Assembly: GCA_947089145.1 (NCBI GenBank)
Contig: CAMUJH010000042.1
Coordinates: 1-35,067 of the forward strand
Length of the DNA stretch: 35,067 nucleotides
Origin: an uncultured Hungatella sp.
GTDB taxonomy: Bacteria > Bacillota > Clostridia > Lachnospirales > Lachnospiraceae
Direction of reading: 5' to 3'
Of this stretch, positions 16,059-24,377 are shown in pieces. The number at the start of each line of letters is the position of its first letter. Positions within the stretch are counted from its first letter, which is position 1. Both the position numbers and the translations under genes were made by a program. The notes under the pieces are model-generated. The model had not been told where the DNA came from. It did not search any database and saw nothing but the letters and a program-made list of their open reading frames with translations.

Positions 16059-17312
16059 ATGGGAAAATACTTCAGTGACGTGGTGGAGAGAGCGATTGAA
16101 GACCTGTATTACTGCTACGACAACTCCCGGGCAGAGGAGGCGGCAGATGCTTTGGCCTGTGCCGCCACGGACACGGAAGAGGAGGACGGAGACGCCTGCT
16201 ACTTCTTGGCACGGTGCTTTTCACCAAAGTGCAACAGCTGGAAGTACCATCCTTTTCAGGAAAACAGCGGGGCGGTTTACACCATGCTGCGAAAAGGGGT
16301 TTTCCTTGGCAGCGCCGCAGCGGTGCTGGGAGCGCTTCGCATGGATATGCTGACAGAAGAGCTTCGGCAGATTATGCCTTTTTCGGGCATCAGGGATGCA
16401 TGGCAGCTTGTTTTGGAGAAGGCTGAAGACGGATGCGGTTTTTGCCAGTACATGATTGGAAATACATATTATTATCTGGATATTGCAGAGATTGAGGACA
16501 GGAATGAAGGTGACTTTGATACTGCAGACGAATGGGAGCAGTGGAAAAAGGAACAGATTTCCAAAAGCATCCCCTGGTATGAGAAGGCGTTTGAGGGCGG
16601 CATGGGAATGGCAGGACGCAATCTTTACCTGTATTACCATGACGGGCGGGGAGATTTCATTGAGCCTGATCTAAAAAAGGCCATGGAAGTAGTCCAAAAA
16701 GGCGCCAGGCTGGGATACCCGGACTGGATGTTTGACCTTGGCCATGAACTGTATTATGAGAAAAACCAGAAAGAGGAGGGGCTTTTGTGGGTAATTGAGG
16801 CGGCAAAGCAGGGTCATTTAGAGGGATGGGCCATTGCAGGCGACGCTTACCGCTATGGGGAAGGGGCACAGCAGGATCTGCCGTACGCCTTGGAATGTTA
16901 TGAAAAAGCCGCTTCCGCAGGGGATGACCCTTACGCCTTAAGCCGAGCGGGAGAAATGTATTTTAAAGGGCTGGGGGCGGATCAGGATTACGCCAAGGCA
17001 GTGAGATACCTGGAACAGAGTTACGCTCTCCAGAAGGAGAAGGCAGCCAACATGGATATGCTGGGAATATGCTACCTTTTGGGGTACGGCTGCAGCCAGG
17101 ATGCCAGGCAGGGGAAAATGCTTCTGGAACAGAGCCAGGATACGAAATACAAAAATTTCGGCCTGGGGAAAATGTATACCGAGGGCATAGGGGTGGCCGA
17201 GGACATTGAAAGAGGGGTAAGCTATTTAAAGGCCGCAGGAGAGTACGGGCCGGCCAAAGATGCCTTACGGCATTATCGGAAAAAGATTTTCGGAGGATGG
17301 AAAAGGACATAG
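16059..17312 (+). CDS. Sel1-like (SLR/TPR-like) repeat protein
   Basis: The 417-residue protein is mostly Sel1-like repeats: paired helices with the pattern A-x-x-LG-x-x-Y-x-x-G-x-G-x-x-x-D-x-x-KA-x-x-x-x-x-A-A-x-G. Clear units are around residues 165-205 (WYEKAFEGGMGMAG), 205-240, 240-275 (AAKQGHLEGWAIAGDAYRYGEG), 275-312 (CYEKAASAGDDPYALSRAGEMYFKGLG), 312-350 and 350-400. The acidic N-terminal 60 residues lack repeats. There is no signal peptide, so it should be cytoplasmic. Such repeats are protein-interaction scaffolds. ATG 16059 is favoured by GAGAGG just upstream; a GTG at 15987 would add 24 residues without a site. clpS follows after 16 bases, so it may be part of the ClpS-ClpA transcript. 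Partner unknown. Confidence 0.8.
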   Translation: MGKYFSDVVERAIEDLYYCYDNSRAEEAADALACAATDTEEEDGDACYFLARCFSPKCNSWKYHPFQENSGAVYTMLRKGVFLGSAAAVLGALRMDMLTEELRQIMPFSGIRDAWQLVLEKAEDGCGFCQYMIGNTYYYLDIAEIEDRNEGDFDTADEWEQWKKEQISKSIPWYEKAFEGGMGMAGRNLYLYYHDGRGDFIEPDLKKAMEVVQKGARLGYPDWMFDLGHELYYEKNQKEEGLLWVIEAAKQGHLEGWAIAGDAYRYGEGAQQDLPYALECYEKAASAGDDPYALSRAGEMYFKGLGADQDYAKAVRYLEQSYALQKEKAANMDMLGICYLLGYGCSQDARQGKMLLEQSQDTKYKNFGLGKMYTEGIGVAEDIERGVSYLKAAGEYGPAKDALRHYRKKIFGGWKRT

Positions 17313-17328
17313 AGGAGGACAGAATGCC

Positions 17329-17631
17329 ATGGCGGTTAGCGGACAGACAAAAGAACAGGCAAACAACAAGGTAAAGCTGCCAAAACAGTACCAGGTGCTG
17401 ATTTATAATGATGATTTTACTCCCATGGACTTTGTGGTGGAAGTCCTGGTGGAGGTTTTTAATAAGGAAGAGGCGGCGGCAGTCGCCCTGATGATGAGCA
17501 TTCACAAAGGGAATTATGCGGTGGCGGGAGTATACCCAAGGGATATTGCCAGGACCAAGGCGGCGGAGACGGTTCAGTGGGCCAGATCAAAGGGATATCC
17601 GCTGAAGGCGGAGGCAGTGTGCCAGCCATGA
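17329..17631 (+). CDS. clpS: ATP-dependent Clp protease adaptor ClpS
   Basis: ClpS delivers substrates bearing N-degrons (Leu, Phe, Trp, Tyr at the N-terminus) to ClpA. The 100-residue protein begins with a flexible Lys/Gln-rich extension (residues 1-18), then the ClpS core: YQVLIYNDDFTPMDFVVEVL, where the NDD/TPM segment lines the N-degron pocket, the conserved HKGNYAVAGVYPRDIARTK, and a final helix. GAGGAGG at 17312-17318 supports ATG 17329; an earlier in-frame start at 17260 overlaps the Sel1 gene. clpA follows, as in many bacteria, so the pair forms an N-end rule degradation module. It stands among the best supported calls here. Confidence 0.95.
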   Translation: MAVSGQTKEQANNKVKLPKQYQVLIYNDDFTPMDFVVEVLVEVFNKEEAAAVALMMSIHKGNYAVAGVYPRDIARTKAAETVQWARSKGYPLKAEAVCQP

Positions 17632-17728
17632 TCCGGGGCGGACAGGGACGCTGATTCCGGCGTCCAAACGGCCGCAAAAGGCTAAGACAATGCGGCGGCC
17701 GCAATTTGCAGTGACAGGGAGAGAAATG

Positions 17729-20086
17729 ATGGAATTCAGCAGAAATATGCAGAAGGTAATGGAGCGGGCAGTGAAATTGGCAGGTGAGCAAAGGCACCGC
17801 TACTTTATGCCTGAACATGTGATTTACGGAATGACATTTGACCAGGATTTTGCAGGGGAGTATGAGGCTCATGGCGGCGACGTGGAAAAACTGCGGCAGG
17901 ATATTCTGGGATTTTTACAGCAGCAGGCAGGGACGGCCCGGGGGGAAAACGCCGTGCTGACTGCGGACATGGACAGGGTGATTCGGCTTTCAGAAGGGCA
18001 GGCAAGGTCAAGCGGGCGCAATGCCATTGACGTGAGCCACTTCCTGGCGGCGGTGCTGCAGCTGGAGGACTGCTACGGGGCGTACTATCTGGCGGTCCAG
18101 GGGGTGGATCTGCTGGAGGTGGCAGGAGAGATGTCCAGAGAAAGCCTGGCTGACGAGCGGGGATGGGACGGGGAAGAGAGCCAATGGGATGAGGAAGGGG
18201 ACGCAGATTTTCCGGCCCATGACAAAAACGGGGAAAGACAGGACAGAAAGCCCCATGAAGGCAAAACTGACAGGGAGAATCAGAGGCTGGACGTAAGTCA
18301 GAAAGCCCAGGGCCCTCACTCCCAAAAGCGCTGGAGCAGTTATGTGGAGGACATGAACCAGACCTGCATGGCCTCCAACCCTCTTATCGGCAGGGAGGCG
18401 GAGATGGAACGTACCATTCAGATTCTCTGCCGGAAAGACAAAAACAATGTTCTTCATGTGGGGGAGCCGGGAGTCGGGAAGACAGCCTTAGCTTATGGCT
18501 TGGCAAGAAGGATCGTGTCAGGGCAGGTGCCGGGGCCCCTTAAGGAGGCCAGGGTTTACAGTTTGGATCTTGGAGGGCTTTTGGCGGGGACTCAGTACCG
18601 GGGAGATTTTGAGAAACGCCTGAAAGAGATTATGGACGGGCTTTCCCGTGAGAAAAGGCCAATTCTCTATCTTGACGAGATCCACAACATTATAGGAGCA
18701 GGAGCCGTGGGAAACGGCAGCCTGGATGCGGCTAACATGCTGAAGCCGTACCTGGCGGCAGGAACAATCCGCTTTATGGGAGCCACTACCTATGAGGAGT
18801 ATAAGAAGCATTTTTCCACAAGCAAAAGCCTGGTGCGGCGGTTCCAGAAGGTGGACATTAAGGAGCCCACAGAGGAGGAGGCGGTGGAGATCCTGAAGGG
18901 GCTGAAGGCAGGATATGAAAAATTTCACGGGGTAAAGTACGGCTCCGGGGTGCTGGAACATGCGGTTTCCATCAGCAGCCGGTATATAAACGAGAGGTTT
19001 CTGCCGGATAAGGCCATTGATCTGATAGATGAAGCAGGAGCCTGGCGCCGGCTTCACCCTCTGGATCAGAAGCGGCAGACCGTAAACAAGGCCCTTTTAG
19101 ACCAGGTGCTGTCAGATACCTGCAATATTCCGCTTAAGACCCTGGAGAAGGATGACGTGGAGAAGCTGGCTGTGCTGGAAGAGCATCTGCGGGGACAGAT
19201 TTTCGGGCAGGATGAGGCGGTGGGACAGGTGAGCAATGCGGTGAAGTTTTCCAGAGCCGGGCTAAATGAGGAGGGCAAACCCATTGCTTCGTTTTTATTT
19301 GTAGGCGCCACGGGAGTGGGAAAGACGGAGCTGGCAAAGGCCCTTGCCGCGCAGATGGGGATTTCTTTTATACGGTTTGACATGAGCGAGTACTCGGAAA
19401 AACATGCGGTGGCAAAGCTTATCGGCGCGCCGGCCGGCTACGTGGGATATGAGGAGGGAGGCATACTTACGGAGGAGATCCGCCGCCATCCCCACGGAGT
19501 CCTTCTGCTAGACGAGATTGAAAAGGCTCATCCCGATATTTTCAACGTGCTGCTGCAGGTGATGGACTATGCCACCCTGACGGACAACCAGGGAAGAAAA
19601 GCGGATTTCCGCAATATCATCGTGATTATGACTTCCAACGCAGGCGCCAGCCAGGCTGGAAAAAGCCCCATTGGGTTCGGAAGCAGCAGGGTCAATACAG
19701 ACGCCCTTATGGATGCGGTAAAACGGACCTTCCAGCCGGAGTTCCGCAACCGCTTAAGCCGCATTGTGCTGTTTCACGGCATGGACGAGGAAATGGCAGG
19801 AAAAATCACCCGGAAAAAGCTTGGGCAGCTTGCAGGGAAGCTGCTGCAAAAAAAGGTGGAGCTTACCATAACAGAGGCTGCGCAGACATACGTGCAGAAG
19901 GCAGGCATTACCGTGGAATACGGGGCCAGGGAGATTGACCGGGTCATTGAGCGCGAGGTGAAGCCCCTGCTGGCGGAACTTCTTTTGTTCGGAAAACTGA
20001 AGCGGGGCGGCACATGCGTCCTGGACGAGGAAAAGGGGAAGCTGACAGTAAAACCTGCGCCTTATTCCCGGCCCCGCCATGAATAG
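17729..20086 (+). CDS. clpA: ATP-dependent Clp protease ATP-binding subunit ClpA
   Basis: ClpA is a double-ring AAA+ unfoldase that feeds substrates to ClpP. The 785-residue protein has a ClpA-type N-domain (residues 1-140), a long charged linker (about 145-215), AAA-1 with Walker A GEPGVGKT (about 244-252) and Walker B ILYLDEIH, then AAA-2 with GATGVGKT (about 525-533), VLLLDEIEKAHPD and the ClpP-binding loop SPIGFG (about 647-651). The lack of a coiled-coil M domain between the rings separates it from ClpB and ClpC. ATG 17729 follows AGGGAGAG; an ATG at 17726 is too close. It comes 97 bases after clpS. clpP is not in this window. Confidence 0.94.
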   Translation: MEFSRNMQKVMERAVKLAGEQRHRYFMPEHVIYGMTFDQDFAGEYEAHGGDVEKLRQDILGFLQQQAGTARGENAVLTADMDRVIRLSEGQARSSGRNAIDVSHFLAAVLQLEDCYGAYYLAVQGVDLLEVAGEMSRESLADERGWDGEESQWDEEGDADFPAHDKNGERQDRKPHEGKTDRENQRLDVSQKAQGPHSQKRWSSYVEDMNQTCMASNPLIGREAEMERTIQILCRKDKNNVLHVGEPGVGKTALAYGLARRIVSGQVPGPLKEARVYSLDLGGLLAGTQYRGDFEKRLKEIMDGLSREKRPILYLDEIHNIIGAGAVGNGSLDAANMLKPYLAAGTIRFMGATTYEEYKKHFSTSKSLVRRFQKVDIKEPTEEEAVEILKGLKAGYEKFHGVKYGSGVLEHAVSISSRYINERFLPDKAIDLIDEAGAWRRLHPLDQKRQTVNKALLDQVLSDTCNIPLKTLEKDDVEKLAVLEEHLRGQIFGQDEAVGQVSNAVKFSRAGLNEEGKPIASFLFVGATGVGKTELAKALAAQMGISFIRFDMSEYSEKHAVAKLIGAPAGYVGYEEGGILTEEIRRHPHGVLLLDEIEKAHPDIFNVLLQVMDYATLTDNQGRKADFRNIIVIMTSNAGASQAGKSPIGFGSSRVNTDALMDAVKRTFQPEFRNRLSRIVLFHGMDEEMAGKITRKKLGQLAGKLLQKKVELTITEAAQTYVQKAGITVEYGAREIDRVIEREVKPLLAELLLFGKLKRGGTCVLDEEKGKLTVKPAPYSRPRHE

Positions 20087-20130
20087 GGGGGGAGCATAGG
20101 AGACATTCCTTTTTAATATGGAAAAACCAG

Positions 20131-20159
20131 TTGACATATAACGTGTTTTGTCTGATAAT
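20131..20159 (+). promoter_or_regulatory. Strong promoter of ilvE
   Basis: TTGACA (20131-20136) and GATAAT (20154-20159) are spaced by 17 nt. The leader of about 85 nt has no T-box, no Ile/Leu/Val-rich peptide and no terminator. Confidence 0.7.
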
Positions 20160-20251
20160 TGGAGATAAATTTACTGACTTGTATATTGCCCGGACAAAAA
20201 AGGCCCGCAGCCGATATGCAAAAAGCCGGTAGGGGAAAGGAAGAGTAAGCT

Positions 20252-21319
20252 ATGGCAATAAGAATTGAAAAGACGGCCTGTCCCAAGGAGAAGCCCGGAC
20301 AGGATAATCCGCTGGTGTTTGGAACCATTTTTACGGATCATATGTTTGAGATGGACTATGAGGAGGGGAAGGGGTGGTTTGACCCCAGGGTAGTTCCTTA
20401 CCACAAACTGGAGCTGGAGCCTTCCTGCATGGTGTTTCATTACGGCCAGGAGATGTTTGAGGGGCTGAAAGCTTATAAGGCGGAGGACGGAAGAATCCTT
20501 TTATTCCGCCCGGACAAAAATATTGAGCGGGCCAACCGCAGCAACCGCCGCTTATGCATTCCCCAGCTTCCCGAGGATGTGTTCCTGGCAGGGCTTAAGG
20601 CAGTTGTCAGCATGGACAAGGAGTGGATTCCCACAAGGCCGGGCACGTCTTTGTATATCCGTCCCTTTGTCATTGCCACGGACCCGTTTTTGGGAGTAAG
20701 GCCATCCCACACCTATAAATTCATGATAATTTTATCACCTGTGGGGGCTTACTATGCAAGCGGGCTGGACCCGGTGAAGATCTGGATTGAAGACGAGTAT
20801 GTCCGCGCCGTAAAGGGCGGCATCGGCGAGGCGAAGACAGGAGGCAACTATGTGGCTTCCCTGGCTTCCCAGGTAAAAGCCCATGAGGAGGGGTATTCCC
20901 AGGTACTGTGGCTGGACGGCGTTCACCGCAAGTACATCGAGGAAGTGGGCGCCATGAACATTTTCTTTAAGATTAACGGAACCGTTATCACTCCGGAGCT
21001 AAACGGAAGCATTCTTCCCGGCGTTACCAGAGATTCGGTTATTCTTTTGTGCAGGGAATGGGGCATTCCTGTGGAGGAGAGGCGGATCTCCGTGGACCAG
21101 GTGGTTGAGGCGGCCCGGTCAGGCCAGATGGAGGAGTGCTTCGGCACCGGCACGGCGGCGGTTGTCTCACCGGTAGGCGAGCTTCGGTATGAGGAGGAGC
21201 GGATGCCCATCGGCGGAGGGAAGATCGGGGAACTGACCCAGAAGCTTTACGATACCATCACCGGCATTCAGCTTGGAAGGGAACAAGGCCCTGAGGGCTG
21301 GAGCGTGGAAGTAAAGTAG
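20252..21319 (+). CDS. ilvE: Branched-chain amino acid aminotransferase
   Basis: This PLP enzyme of fold type IV makes leucine, isoleucine and valine from their 2-oxo acids with glutamate as amino donor. The 355-residue length fits the eukaryote-like/large BCAT group (BCAT type II). The catalytic lysine is Lys195 in EAKTGGNYVASL. Other landmarks are HYGQEMFEGLKAY, LYIRPF, SGLDPVKIW, EEVGAMNIFF and FGTGTAAVVSPVG, which binds the PLP phosphate. The start ATG 20252 follows GGGGAAAGGAAGAG. It is a single-gene transcript, from the promoter at 20131 to the terminator at 21338-21383. Confidence 0.96.
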   Translation: MAIRIEKTACPKEKPGQDNPLVFGTIFTDHMFEMDYEEGKGWFDPRVVPYHKLELEPSCMVFHYGQEMFEGLKAYKAEDGRILLFRPDKNIERANRSNRRLCIPQLPEDVFLAGLKAVVSMDKEWIPTRPGTSLYIRPFVIATDPFLGVRPSHTYKFMIILSPVGAYYASGLDPVKIWIEDEYVRAVKGGIGEAKTGGNYVASLASQVKAHEEGYSQVLWLDGVHRKYIEEVGAMNIFFKINGTVITPELNGSILPGVTRDSVILLCREWGIPVEERRISVDQVVEAARSGQMEECFGTGTAAVVSPVGELRYEEERMPIGGGKIGELTQKLYDTITGIQLGREQGPEGWSVEVK

Positions 21320-21337
21320 ACTGACAGATGCAGCCAA

Positions 21338-21383
21338 AATAAGGCATCAGAACCTGTAAAAACACTGATGCCTTATTTTTTTT
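21338..21383 (+). terminator. Rho-independent terminator of ilvE
   Basis: A perfect 13-bp stem AATAAGGCATCAG (21338-21350) / CTGATGCCTTATT (21365-21377), with a 14-nt loop, runs into eight T's. Confidence 0.95.
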
Positions 21384-21499
21384 GCTGCTCTTTTAGAAGC
21401 TTAAAGTGCACGAGAAGTACATAATCTAAACAAAATAGGAATAAAATAAATAAATTGGACAAAAGTGTTAATTTTTTGGTTCCCTTTTTCTTCATATTT

Positions 21500-21508
21500 T
21501 GGTACAAT
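21500..21508 (+). promoter_or_regulatory. Extended -10 promoter candidate of the HD-GYP / MCP unit
   Basis: TGGTACAAT (21500-21508) is an extended -10 motif; the -35 region (TTCCCT at 21480-21485 with a 17-nt spacer) is poor. The AT-rich stretch before it, 21384-21499, shows nothing else. The leader is long, about 170 nt. Confidence 0.45.
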
Positions 21509-21603
21509 GTATCTATCATAGTCTGCAGTCAGAAAAGGCCGCTTAAAAAGGAGCAATCCAGGGAGGATGCGGCAGGGATCGTTGCAGCGGAGGAGACAGG
21601 CTT

Positions 21604-21711
21604 ATGAAATTATGTTCAGAAAGACTATCAGATAAGTTATGGCTATGGGGGAAACGGCTGGTAGGAGGAGAAATGGAGGCTATCGTATATGGCACTTGCA
21701 GGAAGTGTTGA
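21604..21711 (+). CDS. Possible small ORF (35 codons) overlapping the HD-GYP gene start
   Basis: ATG 21604 follows GGAGGAGA (21589-21596) by seven bases and reads MKLCSERLSDKLWLWGKRLV and on to a TGA at 21709-21711. An internal ATG at 21673 in the same frame also has a TAGGAGGAG upstream. The ORF overlaps the first 23 bases of the next gene in another frame. I do not recognise the peptide. It could couple translation to the downstream gene or be chance. Confidence 0.3.
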   Translation: MKLCSERLSDKLWLWGKRLVGGEMEAIVYGTCRKC

Positions 21712-24373
21712 TTTTGAAATGGCAGTTAATCAGGCGAAAGTTGAGGTGCTGTCAGCTCTTTCCGATAAAGTTCGAACCCCGATCAGTGTAGTTCTAGGAA
21801 ACACGGAAGTTATTATGCGTGAAACGGGAGAAAGCCATACTGCATCTCATGCAATGAATATCCAGGCGGCAGCAAGGACCATGCTTCTGCTGGTCAACGA
21901 TATTGTGGATTTGACCAATATCCACAATAAGACCCTGAAGCTGGAGGAGGGTTCCTTTTCCGTGCTGTCGCTGCTTCAGGATATAATTGCCTATGCTGAG
22001 TACAGCACGGACGAAAAGCATTTGGAACTGCGGCTGGATATTGATGAGGGACTGCCCCGGGGACTGTGGGGAGACGCTGTAAGGCTGACGCAGATTTTTA
22101 ACAACCTGCTGACCAATGCCATAAAATATACATCCCAGGGGTATGTGGAAGTTATTGTCAGATGGCAGGCTCTGGGCAGCGGAGCCAAGGGAGAATACGG
22201 CATTTTGTCGGTACAGATAAGGGATACCGGCATCGGCATGAAAGAGGAAACCATTAACCGGCTGTTGGGAAAACATACAAAAGCAGACAAAAGCAAAGGG
22301 CCAGAGGCAGGGAAGCCGGATCTGGAACTGGGAATTTATATTGTTGAGAACCTGCTGGAGATGATGGGCAGCAAGCTCCAGATTGAGAGCGAGTACGGAA
22401 AAGGAAGCACCTTTTCCTTCTGCGTGGTTCAGCAGATCGTGGACCCGGCCCTTGTGGGAAAGCCCATGAACAGGGGAAGCCATCAGATGCTGATGCAGAT
22501 GGAGGCGGATCAGCGGATTCTGGCTCCCAGCGCACGGATTCTGGTGGTTGATGACAGCACCATGAACCAGGATCTGATCCGCGGGATATTAAAGGGCACG
22601 AAAATTAAGATCGATACCGCCATCAACGGGGAAGAGGCCATTGAGAAGCTGAGGGAACAGAAGTATCACCTGGTTTTCATGGATCATATGATGCCGGTTA
22701 TGGATGGGATGGAGGCATTAAAAAAGATTAAGGAGGAAAAGCTGTGCCAGAATGTTCCCGTGGTGGTCTTGACGGCCAATGTGGCGCCTGGAGCCAGGGA
22801 ACAGTATCTGGAGGCCGGATTTGACGATTACCTTACAAAGCCTGTGATTCCCCAGATGCTGGAGGCCGCCATTAAGAAGCACCTGCCTAAAAGGCTTATT
22901 AAGGAAAGATGGGATCGGGACCGGGCGGACGATATGGCGGAGGATTCCCAGGAACAGGAGCTGTCGCCGTTTTTACAGCAGTTCTCCTTTTTGGATACGT
23001 CTGTGGGAATGTCCTACTTTGCAAATAACGAGGAATTTTACTGTGATATGATCCGGTGTTATCTGGAGAACAGTTCCTATGATGACATATGCAGATATTA
23101 TGAGGAAGAAGACTGGGAGAATTACCGGATTTTAGTCCATGCATTAAAAAGCACCTCCCTTTCCATCGGCGCGGTTGAGCTTTCCAACCAGGCCAAGGAG
23201 ATGGAGATGGCTGCCAAAGACGGGCGCATCGACGATATCCGCAGAGGCCACAAGGCGATGATAGAAAGGTTCGGAAGCCTTTTGCAGCAGATCAGCCAGG
23301 CCCTGGGCGCTCCGAAAGAGGAGGAGGAAACCGTCTCCGCTCAGGAAGAAGACAAGGCGTGCATCCTGGTGGTGGATGACGACGTGATGAACTTAAGGAT
23401 TGCGGAAAAGATGCTGGAGTCCAAGTTCCATATTGAGTGTGTCAAGTCTGGCCGGGAAGCTTTGGAGTTTGTGGAGCATGTGATTCCCAATCTGATCCTT
23501 TTGGATCTGCATATGCCGGGCATGGACGGATTCCAGGTTATAGAGGCTCTGCGCTCGGAAGAGAAGTACAGGGAGATCCCGGTGATTTTCCTGACTGCGG
23601 ATAATGACAGGGATACGGAGATAAAAGGCTTCAGAGAGGGAGCCCTTGACTTTATTGCCAAACCCTTTATTGCCGACATTGCCATTTCCAGGGTAAACCG
23701 CATTCTGGAGCTGAGCCGGCTGCAGAAGGATCTGCAGAGGGAGGTAAGGAAGCAGACGCGCACCGCAGAGGAGAGGCGCCAGAAAGTGGAGCGCCTGTCC
23801 AGCCAGATCATGGTGACCCTGGCGGGAACCATAGATGCCAAGGATAAATACACCAAGGGACATTCTTCCAGAGTTGCGGAATATGCGGTGAAGATAGCGG
23901 AAAAACTTGGGAAAAGCGAAAAAGAACAGGAGAACATCTATTATCTGGGACTCCTTCATGATATCGGTAAAATCGGCATTCCTGACGGGATTATCAATAA
24001 GACAACCAGGCTGACTGACGAGGAATATGAATTGATAAAGACTCACCCGGTCATCGGAGCGGAGATTCTGGAAAACATTTCAGAATTGCCGGAACTTGTC
24101 ATGGGCGCAAAGTGGCATCATGAGCGGTATGACGGAAAGGGCTACCCTGACGGGCTTAAGGGGGAGGCTATTCCTGAGATGGCCCGGATTATCGGCGTTG
24201 CAGACGCCTACGATGCCATGACCTCCAACCGCAGCTACAGGGACGTGCTTCCCCAGGACGTGGTCAGAGGGGAGATCGAGAAGGGGAAAGGGACTCAGTT
24301 TGACCCGCTTTTTGCGGATAAGATGCTTGAGATGATTGATGAAGACGTTGATTACCAGATGAGGGAAAAGTAA
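21689..24373 (+). CDS. Soluble hybrid kinase-like / REC / Hpt / REC / HD-GYP phosphodiesterase, missing the phospho-acceptor His
   Basis: The 894-residue protein has five parts. Residues 14-255 match a HisKA plus HATPase module ([25 protein letters not shown]), but the H-box that should read SHExRTP reads SDKVRTP, with Asp26 in the histidine position. REC1 (about 283-405) keeps its acceptor Asp332. An Hpt domain has His484 in HALKSTS. REC2 (about 555-675) keeps Asp606. HD-GYP (about 705-885) has HDIGKIG (His757-Asp758) and [14 protein letters not shown], so it should hydrolyse cyclic-di-GMP. There is no membrane segment or sensor domain. GGAGG at 21675-21679 fixes ATG 21689. A chemoreceptor gene follows after four bases. 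The kinase part is probably inactive for autophosphorylation. Confidence 0.9.
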   Translation: MALAGSVDFEMAVNQAKVEVLSALSDKVRTPISVVLGNTEVIMRETGESHTASHAMNIQAAARTMLLLVNDIVDLTNIHNKTLKLEEGSFSVLSLLQDIIAYAEYSTDEKHLELRLDIDEGLPRGLWGDAVRLTQIFNNLLTNAIKYTSQGYVEVIVRWQALGSGAKGEYGILSVQIRDTGIGMKEETINRLLGKHTKADKSKGPEAGKPDLELGIYIVENLLEMMGSKLQIESEYGKGSTFSFCVVQQIVDPALVGKPMNRGSHQMLMQMEADQRILAPSARILVVDDSTMNQDLIRGILKGTKIKIDTAINGEEAIEKLREQKYHLVFMDHMMPVMDGMEALKKIKEEKLCQNVPVVVLTANVAPGAREQYLEAGFDDYLTKPVIPQMLEAAIKKHLPKRLIKERWDRDRADDMAEDSQEQELSPFLQQFSFLDTSVGMSYFANNEEFYCDMIRCYLENSSYDDICRYYEEEDWENYRILVHALKSTSLSIGAVELSNQAKEMEMAAKDGRIDDIRRGHKAMIERFGSLLQQISQALGAPKEEEETVSAQEEDKACILVVDDDVMNLRIAEKMLESKFHIECVKSGREALEFVEHVIPNLILLDLHMPGMDGFQVIEALRSEEKYREIPVIFLTADNDRDTEIKGFREGALDFIAKPFIADIAISRVNRILELSRLQKDLQREVRKQTRTAEERRQKVERLSSQIMVTLAGTIDAKDKYTKGHSSRVAEYAVKIAEKLGKSEKEQENIYYLGLLHDIGKIGIPDGIINKTTRLTDEEYELIKTHPVIGAEILENISELPELVMGAKWHHERYDGKGYPDGLKGEAIPEMARIIGVADAYDAMTSNRSYRDVLPQDVVRGEIEKGKGTQFDPLFADKMLEMIDEDVDYQMREK

Positions 24374-24377
24374 TAAG

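Noticed and set aside
20160-20251. Leader peptide or T-box controlling ilvE
   Set aside because: The only short ORF (20216-20248) has no branched-chain codons, and there is no terminator or T-box motif in the leader.
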